The position numbers and the translations under genes were made by a program. Below, piece by piece: positions 53,187 through 62,956 of a stretch of 64,000 nt of DNA. The notes under the pieces were generated by a model. It saw only the letters and a program-made list of their open reading frames with translations. It was not told the DNA's origin and did no database searches. Each line of letters opens with the position of its first letter. Within the stretch, counting starts at the first letter, position 1. The DNA comes from Halanaerobium polyolivorans (GTDB lineage Bacteria > Bacillota > Halanaerobiia > Halanaerobiales > Halanaerobiaceae): assembly GCF_020711195.1 (NCBI RefSeq), contig NZ_JAJFAT010000002.1, positions 171,123-235,122 on the forward strand, read 5' to 3'.

Positions 53187-53888
53187 ATGAATTATAGAAT
53201 TAAATTTGAAAAATTAGAAGATTTGATGTATATTTCTCATTTGCAAGTTATGAAAACTATTAGAAGAATAATTAGAAGAGCAGAGCTTCCTGCAGCTTTT
53301 AGTCAGGGCTTTAATCCTCATATTAAAATCTCGATGGGACCACCACTTGCTGTTGGCTTAATTAGTTATGGTGAATATTTTGATTTAGAATTAAAGGAAG
53401 AATTAGTTGAAAGTGAGTTAATAAAAGCTTTAAATCAATTTTCACCTAAAGACCTAAATTTTATTAAAGCAGTTAAAATTCCTGAAAATATAAGATCCTT
53501 ATCTTCACTACTTGATACAGCTATTTATACAATTGAATTTGATTTTGAAAGAAAAAAAAGTTGGGAAGAAGAAAAAGAGATTTTGCAAAATTTTATGCAA
53601 GAAGAAAGTATTATGATTATTAGACACCGTCGGAAAAAATCAGATCGAGAGATAGACTTAAAGAAAAGAATCTTTTCTGCAGAGGTAATAGAAGAAAACA
53701 AATGGAGATTTGCTGTTGTTACAGGCAGTAGAGGTAATTTAAGACCAGAAGAACTAAATAGGGCTTTAAAGGCAAGATATCCAGAAATCAAAGAATTTTC
53801 ACCTCTCAATGTTCTAAGAGAGGGAGTTTTTGTAAAAGACGAAGACGATTTTTATCCTCCCTATGCAGAAAAGTTTATTGGGAGTTGA
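53187..53888 (+). CDS. TIGR03936/DUF2344 radical SAM-linked protein
   Basis: A 233-residue protein that starts NYRIKFEKLEDLMYISHLQV and contains RRAELPAAFSQGFNPH and KISMGPPLAVGLIS, the signature of the conserved partner of the preceding radical SAM enzyme. ATG 53187 directly follows the upstream stop; GTG 53172 lies inside the upstream gene. Its function is unknown; no catalytic residues are obvious. Confidence 0.85.
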   Translation: MNYRIKFEKLEDLMYISHLQVMKTIRRIIRRAELPAAFSQGFNPHIKISMGPPLAVGLISYGEYFDLELKEELVESELIKALNQFSPKDLNFIKAVKIPENIRSLSSLLDTAIYTIEFDFERKKSWEEEKEILQNFMQEESIMIIRHRRKKSDREIDLKKRIFSAEVIEENKWRFAVVTGSRGNLRPEELNRALKARYPEIKEFSPLNVLREGVFVKDEDDFYPPYAEKFIGS

Positions 53889-53892
53889 GCAG

Positions 53893-55575
53893 ATGAGCAG
53901 ACAAATAATTATTAATTCAGAGTTTAGAGAAAAAAGAGCAGCATTATTAAAAAACAATAATTTAGAAGATTTATTTTTTGAACGTGATACTTATCAAAAA
54001 ATAGCAGGAAATATTTATCGAGGTAGAGTACAGGATGTACTCCCCGGAATGCAGGCAGCATTTGTTGATATTGGTATTGCCCGTAATGCATTTCTTCATT
54101 TAAATGATTTATATCCAATTTTAAGCAACTCACAAAAAAGCAAATTAAGTAAAAAAGAATTAAATGTCAAACATGTTTTACAGCCTGGACAATGGTTGAT
54201 TGTTCAGGTAGTTAAAGAACCTATGGGTTCTAAAGGAGCTAAAGTAACCTGTAAAATATCGATTCCAGGCCGCTTTTTTGTTTATATTCCTTCAGATAAC
54301 AAAATAGGTGTATCAAGAAGAATCACCGATGATGAAGAGCGAAATCGCTTGAAATCTATTGCTGGTGATTTAAAAAATGGTAAAGAAGGTTTAATTATTA
54401 GAACTAACGCTCATTCTGAAAGCTATTCTAAATTACAGAATGACTATAACTTTTTATCTGGAACCTGGAAGAGAATTAGAAATGATTTTTTCCAGAAAAA
54501 TAATATTGATTTACTTTATCAGGAAGAAGATCTGCTAAAAAATTTGATTAGAGATTACCTAGATGAAAATATAGATCGAGTTGTAGTAGATGATAAAAAA
54601 GATTATCAGCGTTTAAGGGATTTAACTTCCATTTTTGCTCCGGATTTAAAAAACAGGGTTGCACTTTATCAGCGCAACATACCAATTTTAGCAGCTTATA
54701 ATATAGAAAAAGAAATAGAAAGCCTTTTACAGCGTAAAGTTTGGCTTAAATCGGGTGGTTATCTGGTTATAGATCAAACAGAGGCTCTGGTAGCCATAGA
54801 TGTAAATACCGGCAAATTTACCGGCAAAAAGAACCTACAGGATACCATAGTCAAAATCAATAAAGAGGCTGTTGCTGAAATTGCAAGACAGATAAAACTG
54901 CGAGATATTGGGGGAATTATTATAATTGATTTTATAGATATGAATAATAATTCTGATCAGCAGTCTGTTACTGATCTTTTAGCTAATGAGTTAAAAAAGG
55001 ACCGAACTAAAACTTCAATTTTAGGTTTTACTCAGCTGGGACTTTTAGAGATGACCCGTAAAAAAGTTAGAGAAGGATTTGGATCTTTAATGCAAAAGGA
55101 CTGTCACTGCTGTGGAGGTACAGGTAAAGTCTTATCAGAATCTACAGTTGCAATGAAGGTAATCCGCAAAATTGATGAGATTACTACCAGAGATAAATAT
55201 CCTGCTGTATCTTTAGAGCTTCATCCAGAAGTTGCTGCAGTATTGATAGGAGCCGGGGGAGAAAAACTTGAGGAGTTGGAAAACAAGTTTGGAATAGATA
55301 TTTTTATTAGTGGAAATACTGAATTAAATTATGAAGATATGGTTATTGAAAAAGGAAGTAAAGAAGAACTTCAACCTGATTTTTTAGATTTAGATGTTGG
55401 AGATAGAATTACAGTGGAGATTGAAGATCAGCATGCAAGTAATCAGAATGCAGGTATTGCTAGAATCGATGGTTATATTATTATAGTTAATCATGCAGGT
55501 AATATGGTTGACAATGAGGTAGAAATTATTATTGATGACCTTCACCGGACTTATGCTAGAGCTCATTTGGCATAA
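53893..55575 (+). CDS. rng: Ribonuclease G/E family endoribonuclease
   Basis: A 560-residue RNase E/G-type enzyme. An S1 domain near the N-terminus (GNIYRGRVQDVLPGMQAAFVDIG), the catalytic domain with Asp at about 303 (AIDVNTGKFTG) and 346 (IIIDFIDM), and the zinc-link cysteines C404 and C407 in DCHCCGGTGKV; a TRAM-like/C-terminal extension follows. The numbering matches the E. coli enzyme closely. ATG 53893 follows GGGAG; the long open frame upstream overlaps the previous gene and is not needed. Confidence 0.93.
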   Translation: MSRQIIINSEFREKRAALLKNNNLEDLFFERDTYQKIAGNIYRGRVQDVLPGMQAAFVDIGIARNAFLHLNDLYPILSNSQKSKLSKKELNVKHVLQPGQWLIVQVVKEPMGSKGAKVTCKISIPGRFFVYIPSDNKIGVSRRITDDEERNRLKSIAGDLKNGKEGLIIRTNAHSESYSKLQNDYNFLSGTWKRIRNDFFQKNNIDLLYQEEDLLKNLIRDYLDENIDRVVVDDKKDYQRLRDLTSIFAPDLKNRVALYQRNIPILAAYNIEKEIESLLQRKVWLKSGGYLVIDQTEALVAIDVNTGKFTGKKNLQDTIVKINKEAVAEIARQIKLRDIGGIIIIDFIDMNNNSDQQSVTDLLANELKKDRTKTSILGFTQLGLLEMTRKKVREGFGSLMQKDCHCCGGTGKVLSESTVAMKVIRKIDEITTRDKYPAVSLELHPEVAAVLIGAGGEKLEELENKFGIDIFISGNTELNYEDMVIEKGSKEELQPDFLDLDVGDRITVEIEDQHASNQNAGIARIDGYIIIVNHAGNMVDNEVEIIIDDLHRTYARAHLA

Positions 55576-55599
55576 AGTTAAAAAAACTGGCCTGATTGC

Positions 55600-55628
55600 T
55601 TGACTCATTGCTTAAACTATGCTAAAAT
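55600..55628 (+). promoter_or_regulatory. Promoter of the rplU-rpmA transcript
   Basis: TTGACT (55600-55605), 17-base spacer, and extended -10 TGC-TAAAAT (55620-55628). Transcription would start near 55635, giving about 120 bases of leader. Confidence 0.7.
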
Positions 55629-55633
55629 TTATA

Positions 55634-55745
55634 TCTGGAGTTATATATCCAGTCTCCGTTTTGCGGAGATGCCAAAACCGCACGGTACAGGCTGTCAAAT
55701 CTCTTTTAATAGAGTGCCTCATCCGGCGAGTCTGAGGTAAGGGAG
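55634..55745 (+). ncRNA. Ribosomal protein L21 leader
   Basis: The 120-base leader between the promoter and rplU folds into hairpins CTGGAG...CTCCAG-like (CTGGAGTTATATATCCAG) and CTCCG-TTTTG-CGGAG, followed by the conserved stretch AACCGCACGGTACAGGC and a later TCCGGCGA region, matching the L21 leader of Firmicutes. It probably gives feedback control by L21. Confidence 0.8.
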
Positions 55746-55755
55746 GTGCAAGAAT

Positions 55756-56067
55756 ATGTATGCTATTATAAAAACTGGTGGTAAACAATACCGCGTTGAA
55801 GAAGATCAAATTATTACAATAGAAAAGCTTTCTGCTGAGGAAGGCGATAATGTAGAGTTCGAAGAAATTTTAGCTTTATCTGATGATAATGGTTTTAAAG
55901 CAGGTTCTCCATTTGTTGAAGGAGCAACTGTTAAAGGAAGAGTAATTGAACAGGGTAAACATAAAAAGGTAATTGTTTTTAAATATAAACCTAAAATCAG
56001 GTATCGCAAGAAGACGGGTCATAGACAACCTTATACAAAAGTTATTATTGAAGAAATTAATGCTTAA
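55756..56067 (+). CDS. rplU: 50S ribosomal protein L21
   Basis: A 103-residue L21. [40 protein letters not shown] and [13 protein letters not shown] are family-typical. ATG 55756 follows GGGAGGTG. Its gap to rpmA is only 79 bases and holds no gene. Confidence 0.98.
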   Translation: MYAIIKTGGKQYRVEEDQIITIEKLSAEEGDNVEFEEILALSDDNGFKAGSPFVEGATVKGRVIEQGKHKKVIVFKYKPKIRYRKKTGHRQPYTKVIIEEINA

Positions 56068-56146
56068 TGTTTCTTTTAAAGCAAGTAATTAAAAAATATC
56101 TAGTTTGAAAAATATATAAATTTAAATTTATAGGGGGTGGAGTTAA

Positions 56147-56422
56147 ATGTCCCAGAAGAAGGGTGTCGGTAGTTCGCGGAATGGTCGTGATAGTGAATCG
56201 AAGCGGTTAGGTGTCAAGGAATTTGACGGTGAATTCGTTTCTGCAGGTAGTATTTTAGTAAGACAAAGAGGTACTAAATTCAAGCCTGGTTTAAATGTTG
56301 GCCGTGGAAAAGATGATACATTATTCTCCAAGGTTAACGGTTATGTTAAATTTGAAAGAAAAGGAAGAAAAAATCGCCAAATAAGTGTTTATACAGAAGA
56401 TCAGGTGGCTGCTTTAGCCTAA
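56147..56422 (+). CDS. rpmA: 50S ribosomal protein L27, without N-terminal extension
   Basis: A 91-residue L27 starting [19 protein letters not shown]. Most Firmicutes make L27 with a short N-terminal extension ending in FF/A that the Prp protease removes; here the mature-type N-terminus follows the start codon directly. No prp (ysxB) gene lies between rplU and rpmA, its usual place. ATG 56147 follows GGGGGTGGAG. Confidence 0.97.
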   Translation: MSQKKGVGSSRNGRDSESKRLGVKEFDGEFVSAGSILVRQRGTKFKPGLNVGRGKDDTLFSKVNGYVKFERKGRKNRQISVYTEDQVAALA

Positions 56423-56427
56423 AGTAA

Positions 56428-57780
<1,353 letters not shown>

Positions 57781-57814
57781 ATATGAATAAAATTATAAAA
57801 AGGAAGGTGATTGA

Positions 57815-58108
57815 ATGCTTAATGGAAAAAATAGAAGTTATTTAAGATCTCAAGCCAATAAACTTAACCCTGTAATTCATGTGGGTAAAGAAGGTGTAAC
57901 TGATGCTGTAATTGAGCAGCTTGATCAGGCTCTAGAAGATCATGAATTACTTAAAGTAAGAATTTTAGAAAGTGTTGGTCGTTCAACCCGCTCTTGTGCA
58001 GAAGAACTTGCTACTGCTACTGCAGCAGAAGTTGTTCAGGTAATTGGCGGAATTGCAGTGCTTTTTCGTCAGCGTGATGAAGACTCTAATTATAAATTAA
58101 AAAAATAG
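57815..58108 (+). CDS. yhbY: YhbY-type RNA-binding protein (CRM domain)
   Basis: A 97-residue CRM-domain protein: LRSQANKLNPVIHVGKEGVT and VIGGIAVLFRQ are signature. Relatives bind pre-50S particles. ATG 57815 follows AAGGAAGGTG, 34 bases after obg; the obg-yhbY order is common. Confidence 0.94.
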   Translation: MLNGKNRSYLRSQANKLNPVIHVGKEGVTDAVIEQLDQALEDHELLKVRILESVGRSTRSCAEELATATAAEVVQVIGGIAVLFRQRDEDSNYKLKK

Positions 58109-58153
58109 AAAACTGTAGATTTGTTGTCTAACTCGGGGGAGAAATTAAGGGGA

Positions 58154-59035
58154 GTGATCTTTATTTCTAAAGTTAAAATTATTGCAGACAGCTGCTCAGA
58201 TCTACCACAGGAGATTGTAGACAAATATGAGATTGAAATACTGAATATTCCGGTTCATATTGAAGATAAAATTTACTATGACAGAGATGATCTGCAGCCG
58301 GCAGATTTTTATAAACTATTAAGGGAAAAAGATATTGAACCTAAAACATCTAGAATTACACCAGAAAGATTCAAAAAGTGTTTTCAAAAATATTTAGCTG
58401 ATTATGAAAAGATACTTGTAATTGCTTTTTCTTCTAAACTTAGTGGGATAGCTGAATCAGCTGTTATTGCCAAGAATGAGCTTAATACCGAAGATATTGT
58501 TATTATTGATTCAAAAGCAGCTGCGGTTGGTTTTGGCTTATTAGTTTATCAGGCTGCTGTAATGCTTGAAAATGGAGAAGAGTTTGAACAAGTTGTAGAA
58601 AAAACTGCTGAAAACGCCTCTTATTTAGAGCATATCTTTGCTGTGGGAGACTTAGAAATGCTAAAAAAGGGTGGTAGGATATCTAAAACTAAAGCATTTT
58701 TTGCTGATGTATTAAATATTAAACCTATACTCCATATTCAGGATGGAGAAATATTGCCCTATGATAGGGTTAGGGGTAAAAAAAGGATGTATAATTACTT
58801 ATTAAATGAAATTGATAAGAAATGTAAAAATCCTGCTGAACAAATTATTGGAGTTAGTTATTCCAAAGATCTTAAAGCAGCAGAAAAGTTAAAAAATACG
58901 ATAATTGATCAGTTTGAACCTAAAGCTGTTATTACTGCGGAAATTGGAGCAGCTGTGGGTTCTCATGCTGGCCCAGGAACTCTTGGGGTTGTATTTCAAA
59001 ATAATAAAAAAATTGCTGAAGTAGAGATATACTAA
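58154..59035 (+). CDS. DegV family fatty-acid-binding protein, start uncertain (GTG or ATT)
   Basis: About 290 residues of a DegV protein, which binds fatty acids and feeds them to the FakA kinase in Firmicutes. KIIADSCSDLPQEIV, TSRITPERF, IAFSSKLSGIAESAV, GDLEMLKKGGRISK and GAAVGSHAGPGTLG are hallmarks. The start is unclear: GTG 58154 lies one base after its ribosome site AAGGGG, whereas ATT 58163, eight bases after GGGGAG, would give MSKVKIIADS, exactly the family's usual N-terminus. Frames further upstream (TTG 58121) have no ribosome site. No fakA gene is adjacent. Confidence 0.9.
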   Translation: MIFISKVKIIADSCSDLPQEIVDKYEIEILNIPVHIEDKIYYDRDDLQPADFYKLLREKDIEPKTSRITPERFKKCFQKYLADYEKILVIAFSSKLSGIAESAVIAKNELNTEDIVIIDSKAAAVGFGLLVYQAAVMLENGEEFEQVVEKTAENASYLEHIFAVGDLEMLKKGGRISKTKAFFADVLNIKPILHIQDGEILPYDRVRGKKRMYNYLLNEIDKKCKNPAEQIIGVSYSKDLKAAEKLKNTIIDQFEPKAVITAEIGAAVGSHAGPGTLGVVFQNNKKIAEVEIY

Positions 59036-59065
59036 AGTTTAATTATATTAAATGTGGGGGAAATC

Positions 59066-61006
59066 ATGTCTATTTTAAATATCAATAATCTTAAAAAAGA
59101 ATATGGTATTAATGAAGTATTAAATGGTTTTTCTATGCACATTAATGAGGGTGAAAGGACAGCTTTAATCGGAGCTAATGGCTCAGGTAAAACTACTGTT
59201 TTTAAATTAATTTCAGGTAGAGAAACTTATTCTGAAGGTAATATATCGATTCGTAATGATATTGAGATTGGTTATTTAGATCAATTACCTGATTTAGAGC
59301 CTGATTTAACGATTTATTCTGAATTAGAAAAGGTCTTTAAATCTGTTATTAAAGAAATAGAAAAATTAAAAAAATATGAAGAAAAAATTGCTCGTTATGG
59401 CAAAAAAGCTGATAGTTCAAATCCTCAGTCAGCAAAATTAAATAAATTAATGAAGGAATATTCACAACTTCAAGAAAAATTCAATCAGGGAATAGGTTAT
59501 GAATATCAGAGCAAGATACGTCAGGTTGCAGCAGGTCTTGGTTTTAGTGAAGAAGTTATTTATCAAAAAAAGCTGGGCCAGTTAAGTGGAGGCGAAAAAA
59601 GTAGATTAGGTTTGATTAAACTTCTATTAACCGAGCCAGATTTACTTTTATTAGATGAACCCACAAATCACCTTGATCTAAAAGCTGTAGAGTGGTTAGA
59701 AAATTATTTAAATAATTATCAGGGGACTTTAATTATTATTTCTCATGACAGATATTTTCTTGATAATGTAATCAGTAGGATTGTTGAAATTAAAAATGGT
59801 AAAAATGAAGATTATGCCGGCAATTATAGTTATTATAAAAAAGAAAGAAAACGACGTTATCAACAGCATTTAAGAGAATATAAAAATCAGCAGAAAAAAA
59901 TCAAAGAATTAGAAGATTCTATAGAACAGCTTTATATTTGGGGAAGATCAAGAGATAGTGAAAAAATGTTTAAAAGAGCAAAAGCTATGCAAAAAAGATT
60001 GGATAAAATAGATAGATTAGAAAAACCCACTCTAAAAGGAAGAAAAATGAATTTAGATTTAAGTACAGAAATTAGAGGTGGTAATGATGTACTTAAGGTT
60101 GAAAATTTAGCTAAAAGTTTTGCAGACTTGAATTTATTTTCTAATCTCAATTTAGAGCTATATAGAGGTGACAAAGCTGCTGTTATTGGAGATAATGGGA
60201 GCGGAAAATCTACTCTCTTGAAAATAATTATGGGAGAGCTCAAAGCAGATTCTGGTCAGGTAAAAATAGGGACAAATATCTATACTGATTACTATAGACA
60301 GGAATTTGATGGTTTTGATGAAAAAGATGATCTGATAACTGCCTTGAGAAAAGAAACAAGAATCACTGTTGCAGAAGCAAGAAATCGTTTAGCAGCCTTC
60401 TTATTTACCGGAGAGGATGTATTTAAGAAGGTTTCTCAGCTGAGTGGGGGAGAAAAAAGCAGGTTAAGACTTCTGCAGTTAATGAGTGGTAATTATAATT
60501 TTTTAATCCTAGATGAGCCCACTAATCACCTTGATCTACCATCAAGAGAAGTATTAGAAGAAGCTTTAAAAGAATTTTCAGGTACAGTTTTAATTGTCTC
60601 TCATGATAGATATTTTTTAGATGAAGTAGTTGATTATATTTATGAATTAGAAAATAGTGAACTAAAAAAATACTATGGTAATTATAGTTATTACAGCAGA
60701 AAAAAAGAAAAGATAAATATAGAATCTAAAGAAAAAGAGGCTGAAACTATCAATCAGGGAAGACTTGATTATGAGGCCCAAAAGAAAGCCAGGAATCGAG
60801 AAATGCAGCGCCAAAATACTTTAGATGAAACAGAAAGTTTAATAGAAGAGCTGGAAACAAAACTAGCAGAAGTTGAATCTCAGTTAACTAAAGAAAAGAA
60901 TCTAAGTGATTTTGAGAAACTACAAGAATTAAAAAAAGATTATGAAAGAATAAACAATAGATTAGAAGTGCTTTATGAAAAGTGGGAAAAACTGCTAAAA
61001 AATTAA
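59066..61006 (+). CDS. ABC-F family ATP-binding protein
   Basis: A 646-residue soluble protein with two ABC ATPase domains and no membrane segment, as in ABC-F translation factors. Domain 1: Walker A GANGSGKTT, signature LSGGEKSRLGL, DEPTNHLDL. Domain 2: GDNGSGKST, LSGGEKSRLRLLQLM, DEPTNHLDLPS. A charged linker between them (P-site tRNA interaction motif region) contains KKIKELEDSIEQLYIWGR; a C-terminal coiled coil (ESLIEELETKLAEVESQL) follows. ATG 59066 follows GGGGG. It might be a translation factor of Uup/YdiF type or an antibiotic-protection protein; no evidence favours resistance. Confidence 0.88.
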   Translation: MSILNINNLKKEYGINEVLNGFSMHINEGERTALIGANGSGKTTVFKLISGRETYSEGNISIRNDIEIGYLDQLPDLEPDLTIYSELEKVFKSVIKEIEKLKKYEEKIARYGKKADSSNPQSAKLNKLMKEYSQLQEKFNQGIGYEYQSKIRQVAAGLGFSEEVIYQKKLGQLSGGEKSRLGLIKLLLTEPDLLLLDEPTNHLDLKAVEWLENYLNNYQGTLIIISHDRYFLDNVISRIVEIKNGKNEDYAGNYSYYKKERKRRYQQHLREYKNQQKKIKELEDSIEQLYIWGRSRDSEKMFKRAKAMQKRLDKIDRLEKPTLKGRKMNLDLSTEIRGGNDVLKVENLAKSFADLNLFSNLNLELYRGDKAAVIGDNGSGKSTLLKIIMGELKADSGQVKIGTNIYTDYYRQEFDGFDEKDDLITALRKETRITVAEARNRLAAFLFTGEDVFKKVSQLSGGEKSRLRLLQLMSGNYNFLILDEPTNHLDLPSREVLEEALKEFSGTVLIVSHDRYFLDEVVDYIYELENSELKKYYGNYSYYSRKKEKINIESKEKEAETINQGRLDYEAQKKARNREMQRQNTLDETESLIEELETKLAEVESQLTKEKNLSDFEKLQELKKDYERINNRLEVLYEKWEKLLKN

Positions 61007-61020
61007 TAATAAAAGAAAAG

Positions 61021-61064
61021 CCCCCTGCTAAGAGAAGGAGAAGCGAAAATAGCAGGGGGTTTTT
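61021..61064. terminator. Terminator after the ABC-F gene
   Basis: CCCCCTGCTA (61021-61030) pairs perfectly with TAGCAGGGGG (61050-61059), followed by TTTTT. It also separates the convergent glnB gene. Confidence 0.9.
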
Positions 61065-61119
61065 CTGGTCTATAATATTATTTATATGTGATAGTTAATA
61101 ATATTATCAATCTTAATAT

Positions 61120-61461
61120 CTACTTGAGAGCTTTTACACCCTCTTCACCAGTTCTGATTCTAATTGCATTAGAAATATCTGAGATAAATATTTTACCATC
61201 ACCAATTTCTCCAGTACTAACCGCTTTTTTTATTGCTTCTACAATTTTATCTACCTCATTATATTCTACAATTACTTCTACCTTTATTTTTTTTCGAAGT
61301 CTTATTCTATAGGTAACTCCACGATACATTTCGGAATGACCTTTTTGGGAACCATATCCTTTCACTTCAGTGATATTTAAACCACTAATACCCTGTTCTT
61401 CCAGTATATCTATTAATATATCAGTTTTTTCAGGTCTAATTATAGCTTCAATTCTTTTCAT
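61120..61461 (-). CDS. glnB: PII nitrogen regulatory protein
   Basis: A 113-residue PII signal protein binding ATP/ADP and 2-oxoglutarate and controlling ammonium uptake. MKRIEAIIRPEKTDILIDIL, the T-loop KGHSEMYRGVTYRI (Tyr in the 51 position kept) and TGEIGDGKIFISDI (B-loop) plus IRIRTGEEG are all visible. It is encoded right after amt on the minus strand with a single-base gap, the classic amt-glnK arrangement, so GlnK is an equally good name. ATG at 61461 follows AGGAGAGG. Confidence 0.95.
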   Translation of the reverse strand: MKRIEAIIRPEKTDILIDILEEQGISGLNITEVKGYGSQKGHSEMYRGVTYRIRLRKKIKVEVIVEYNEVDKIVEAIKKAVSTGEIGDGKIFISDISNAIRIRTGEEGVKALK

Positions 61462-61462
61462 T

Positions 61463-62812
61463 TTACACCTCTCCTTTTTGAGGATTTAAATTTGGTACAA
61501 AATCTGGATAAGATTCTGCTCCATGTTCTGAAAAGTCCAGACCTTCGATTTCATCTTTTTCGGATACTCTCAAGCCTATAACTAAATCAATAGCTTTAAA
61601 GAGAACGAAACCAAGACCAAATGCCCAGAAGAAAACAGCTGTAACCCCAATCAACTGGGTTGTTAAAAGAGAGATACCTCCACCATAGAGAAGACCTCCA
61701 TCTAAAGCAAATACTCCAACTGCCAGAGTTCCAAAAGCACCACAAACTCCATGAACAGAAATAGCTCCAACTGGATCATCAACCTGAATTTTATCAAAAA
61801 ATTCTACAGAATAAATTACTATAATACCTGCAATTGCACCTATTATTACTGCCGAAAGATTGCTTACATCAGCTGTACCAGCTGTAATTCCTACCAAACC
61901 TGCTAATGCACCATTTAAAGTCATACTTACATCTGCCTTACCATATTTAATCCAGCTTACTGTCATTGCTAATACAGCACCTGCAGCAGCAGCTAAATTT
62001 GTTGTCACAGCAATAGAAGCTATGCTTAAATCAGTTCCTGCAATAGTGGAACCTGGGTTAAATCCAAACCAGCCAAACCAGAGAATAAAAACACCTAAGG
62101 ATGCCATTAATAAATTATGACCGGGTAAAGCATTTGCTGAACCATCTTTATTATATTTGCCAATTCTGGGACCTAAAACTATTGCACCAGCTAGAGCTGC
62201 CCAGCCACCAACAGAGTGAACAACAGTTGAGCCGGCAAAATCGATAATGCCCATCTCAGCTAACCAACCTCCACCCCAGATCCAGTGTCCTACAACAGGA
62301 TAAATGAATGCGGTAATAACAACACTGTAAGCTAGGTATCCGGAAAAGTTAGTTCTTTCTGCCATTGCACCAGAAACTATAGTAGCTGCTGTTGCTGCAA
62401 AAACAGTCTGAAAAATAAAGAAAGCCATTACTGGAATATCAAGTCCTAAATTTTCAAATGTGCCTTGAAGAAAAAAACCACTACTACCTATAAAAGCATT
62501 TCCAGCCCCAAACATAAAAGCAAATCCAACCGCCCAATAAACTAATGAACCAGCCGCAAAATCCATCATATTTTTCATGATTATGTTACCTGCATTTTTT
62601 GCTCTTGTAAAACCAGCTTCTACCATGGCAAAACCAGCCTGCATAAAAAAGACTAAAAAGGCAGCAATTAAAGTCCACATTGTATTAATTGCAACTGCAT
62701 TAGCTGCAGCCAAGTCTTCCTGAGCCAAAACAAAGGGACTCAACAAAATTACTAGCATAAACGTTAATCCAAGCACCTGCAAAACATTACTTCTCGATCC
62801 TTTTCTACTCAT
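61463..62812 (-). CDS. amt: Ammonium transporter
   Basis: A 449-residue Amt/Rh channel protein. A signal-like first helix (VLQVLGLTFMLVILLSPFVLA), then eleven or so helices; FMQAGFAMVEAGFTRAKN, the GHWIWGGGWLAEMG filter region, the first twin His in STVVHSVGGWAALAGA and the second in SVHGVCGAFGTLAVG, and DEIEGLDFSEHGAESYPDF at the C-terminus. ATG at 62812 lies eight bases after AGGAGG. Co-transcribed with the PII gene that would block it when nitrogen is plentiful. Confidence 0.96.
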   Translation of the reverse strand: MSRKGSRSNVLQVLGLTFMLVILLSPFVLAQEDLAAANAVAINTMWTLIAAFLVFFMQAGFAMVEAGFTRAKNAGNIIMKNMMDFAAGSLVYWAVGFAFMFGAGNAFIGSSGFFLQGTFENLGLDIPVMAFFIFQTVFAATAATIVSGAMAERTNFSGYLAYSVVITAFIYPVVGHWIWGGGWLAEMGIIDFAGSTVVHSVGGWAALAGAIVLGPRIGKYNKDGSANALPGHNLLMASLGVFILWFGWFGFNPGSTIAGTDLSIASIAVTTNLAAAAGAVLAMTVSWIKYGKADVSMTLNGALAGLVGITAGTADVSNLSAVIIGAIAGIIVIYSVEFFDKIQVDDPVGAISVHGVCGAFGTLAVGVFALDGGLLYGGGISLLTTQLIGVTAVFFWAFGLGFVLFKAIDLVIGLRVSEKDEIEGLDFSEHGAESYPDFVPNLNPQKGEV

Positions 62813-62854
62813 TTTTAATTCCTCCTATGTTAGGTTTATGTTAACTATGAATAG

Positions 62855-62884
62855 ATTATATAGGATAGTTATTTGATAAAGCAA
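62855..62884 (-). promoter_or_regulatory. Promoter of amt-glnB
   Basis: On the minus strand: TTGCTT (plus 62879-62884), 18-base spacer, perfect TATAAT (plus 62855-62860), about 40 bases before the amt ATG. Confidence 0.6.
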
Positions 62885-62906
62885 GCACTTTGGAGTTTAT
62901 ATAATG

Positions 62907-62921
62907 GTATACAGCGTATAC
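62907..62921. promoter_or_regulatory. Candidate operator upstream of amt
   Basis: GTATAC-AGC-GTATAC, two self-palindromic hexamers separated by three bases and centred about 65 bases upstream of the predicted amt transcription start. This is an activator-type position. It is not a GlnR or TnrA box as I know them. Confidence 0.4.
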
Positions 62922-62956
62922 ATTATTTATGAGAAATTTCAGTTTTATTTAAGGGC

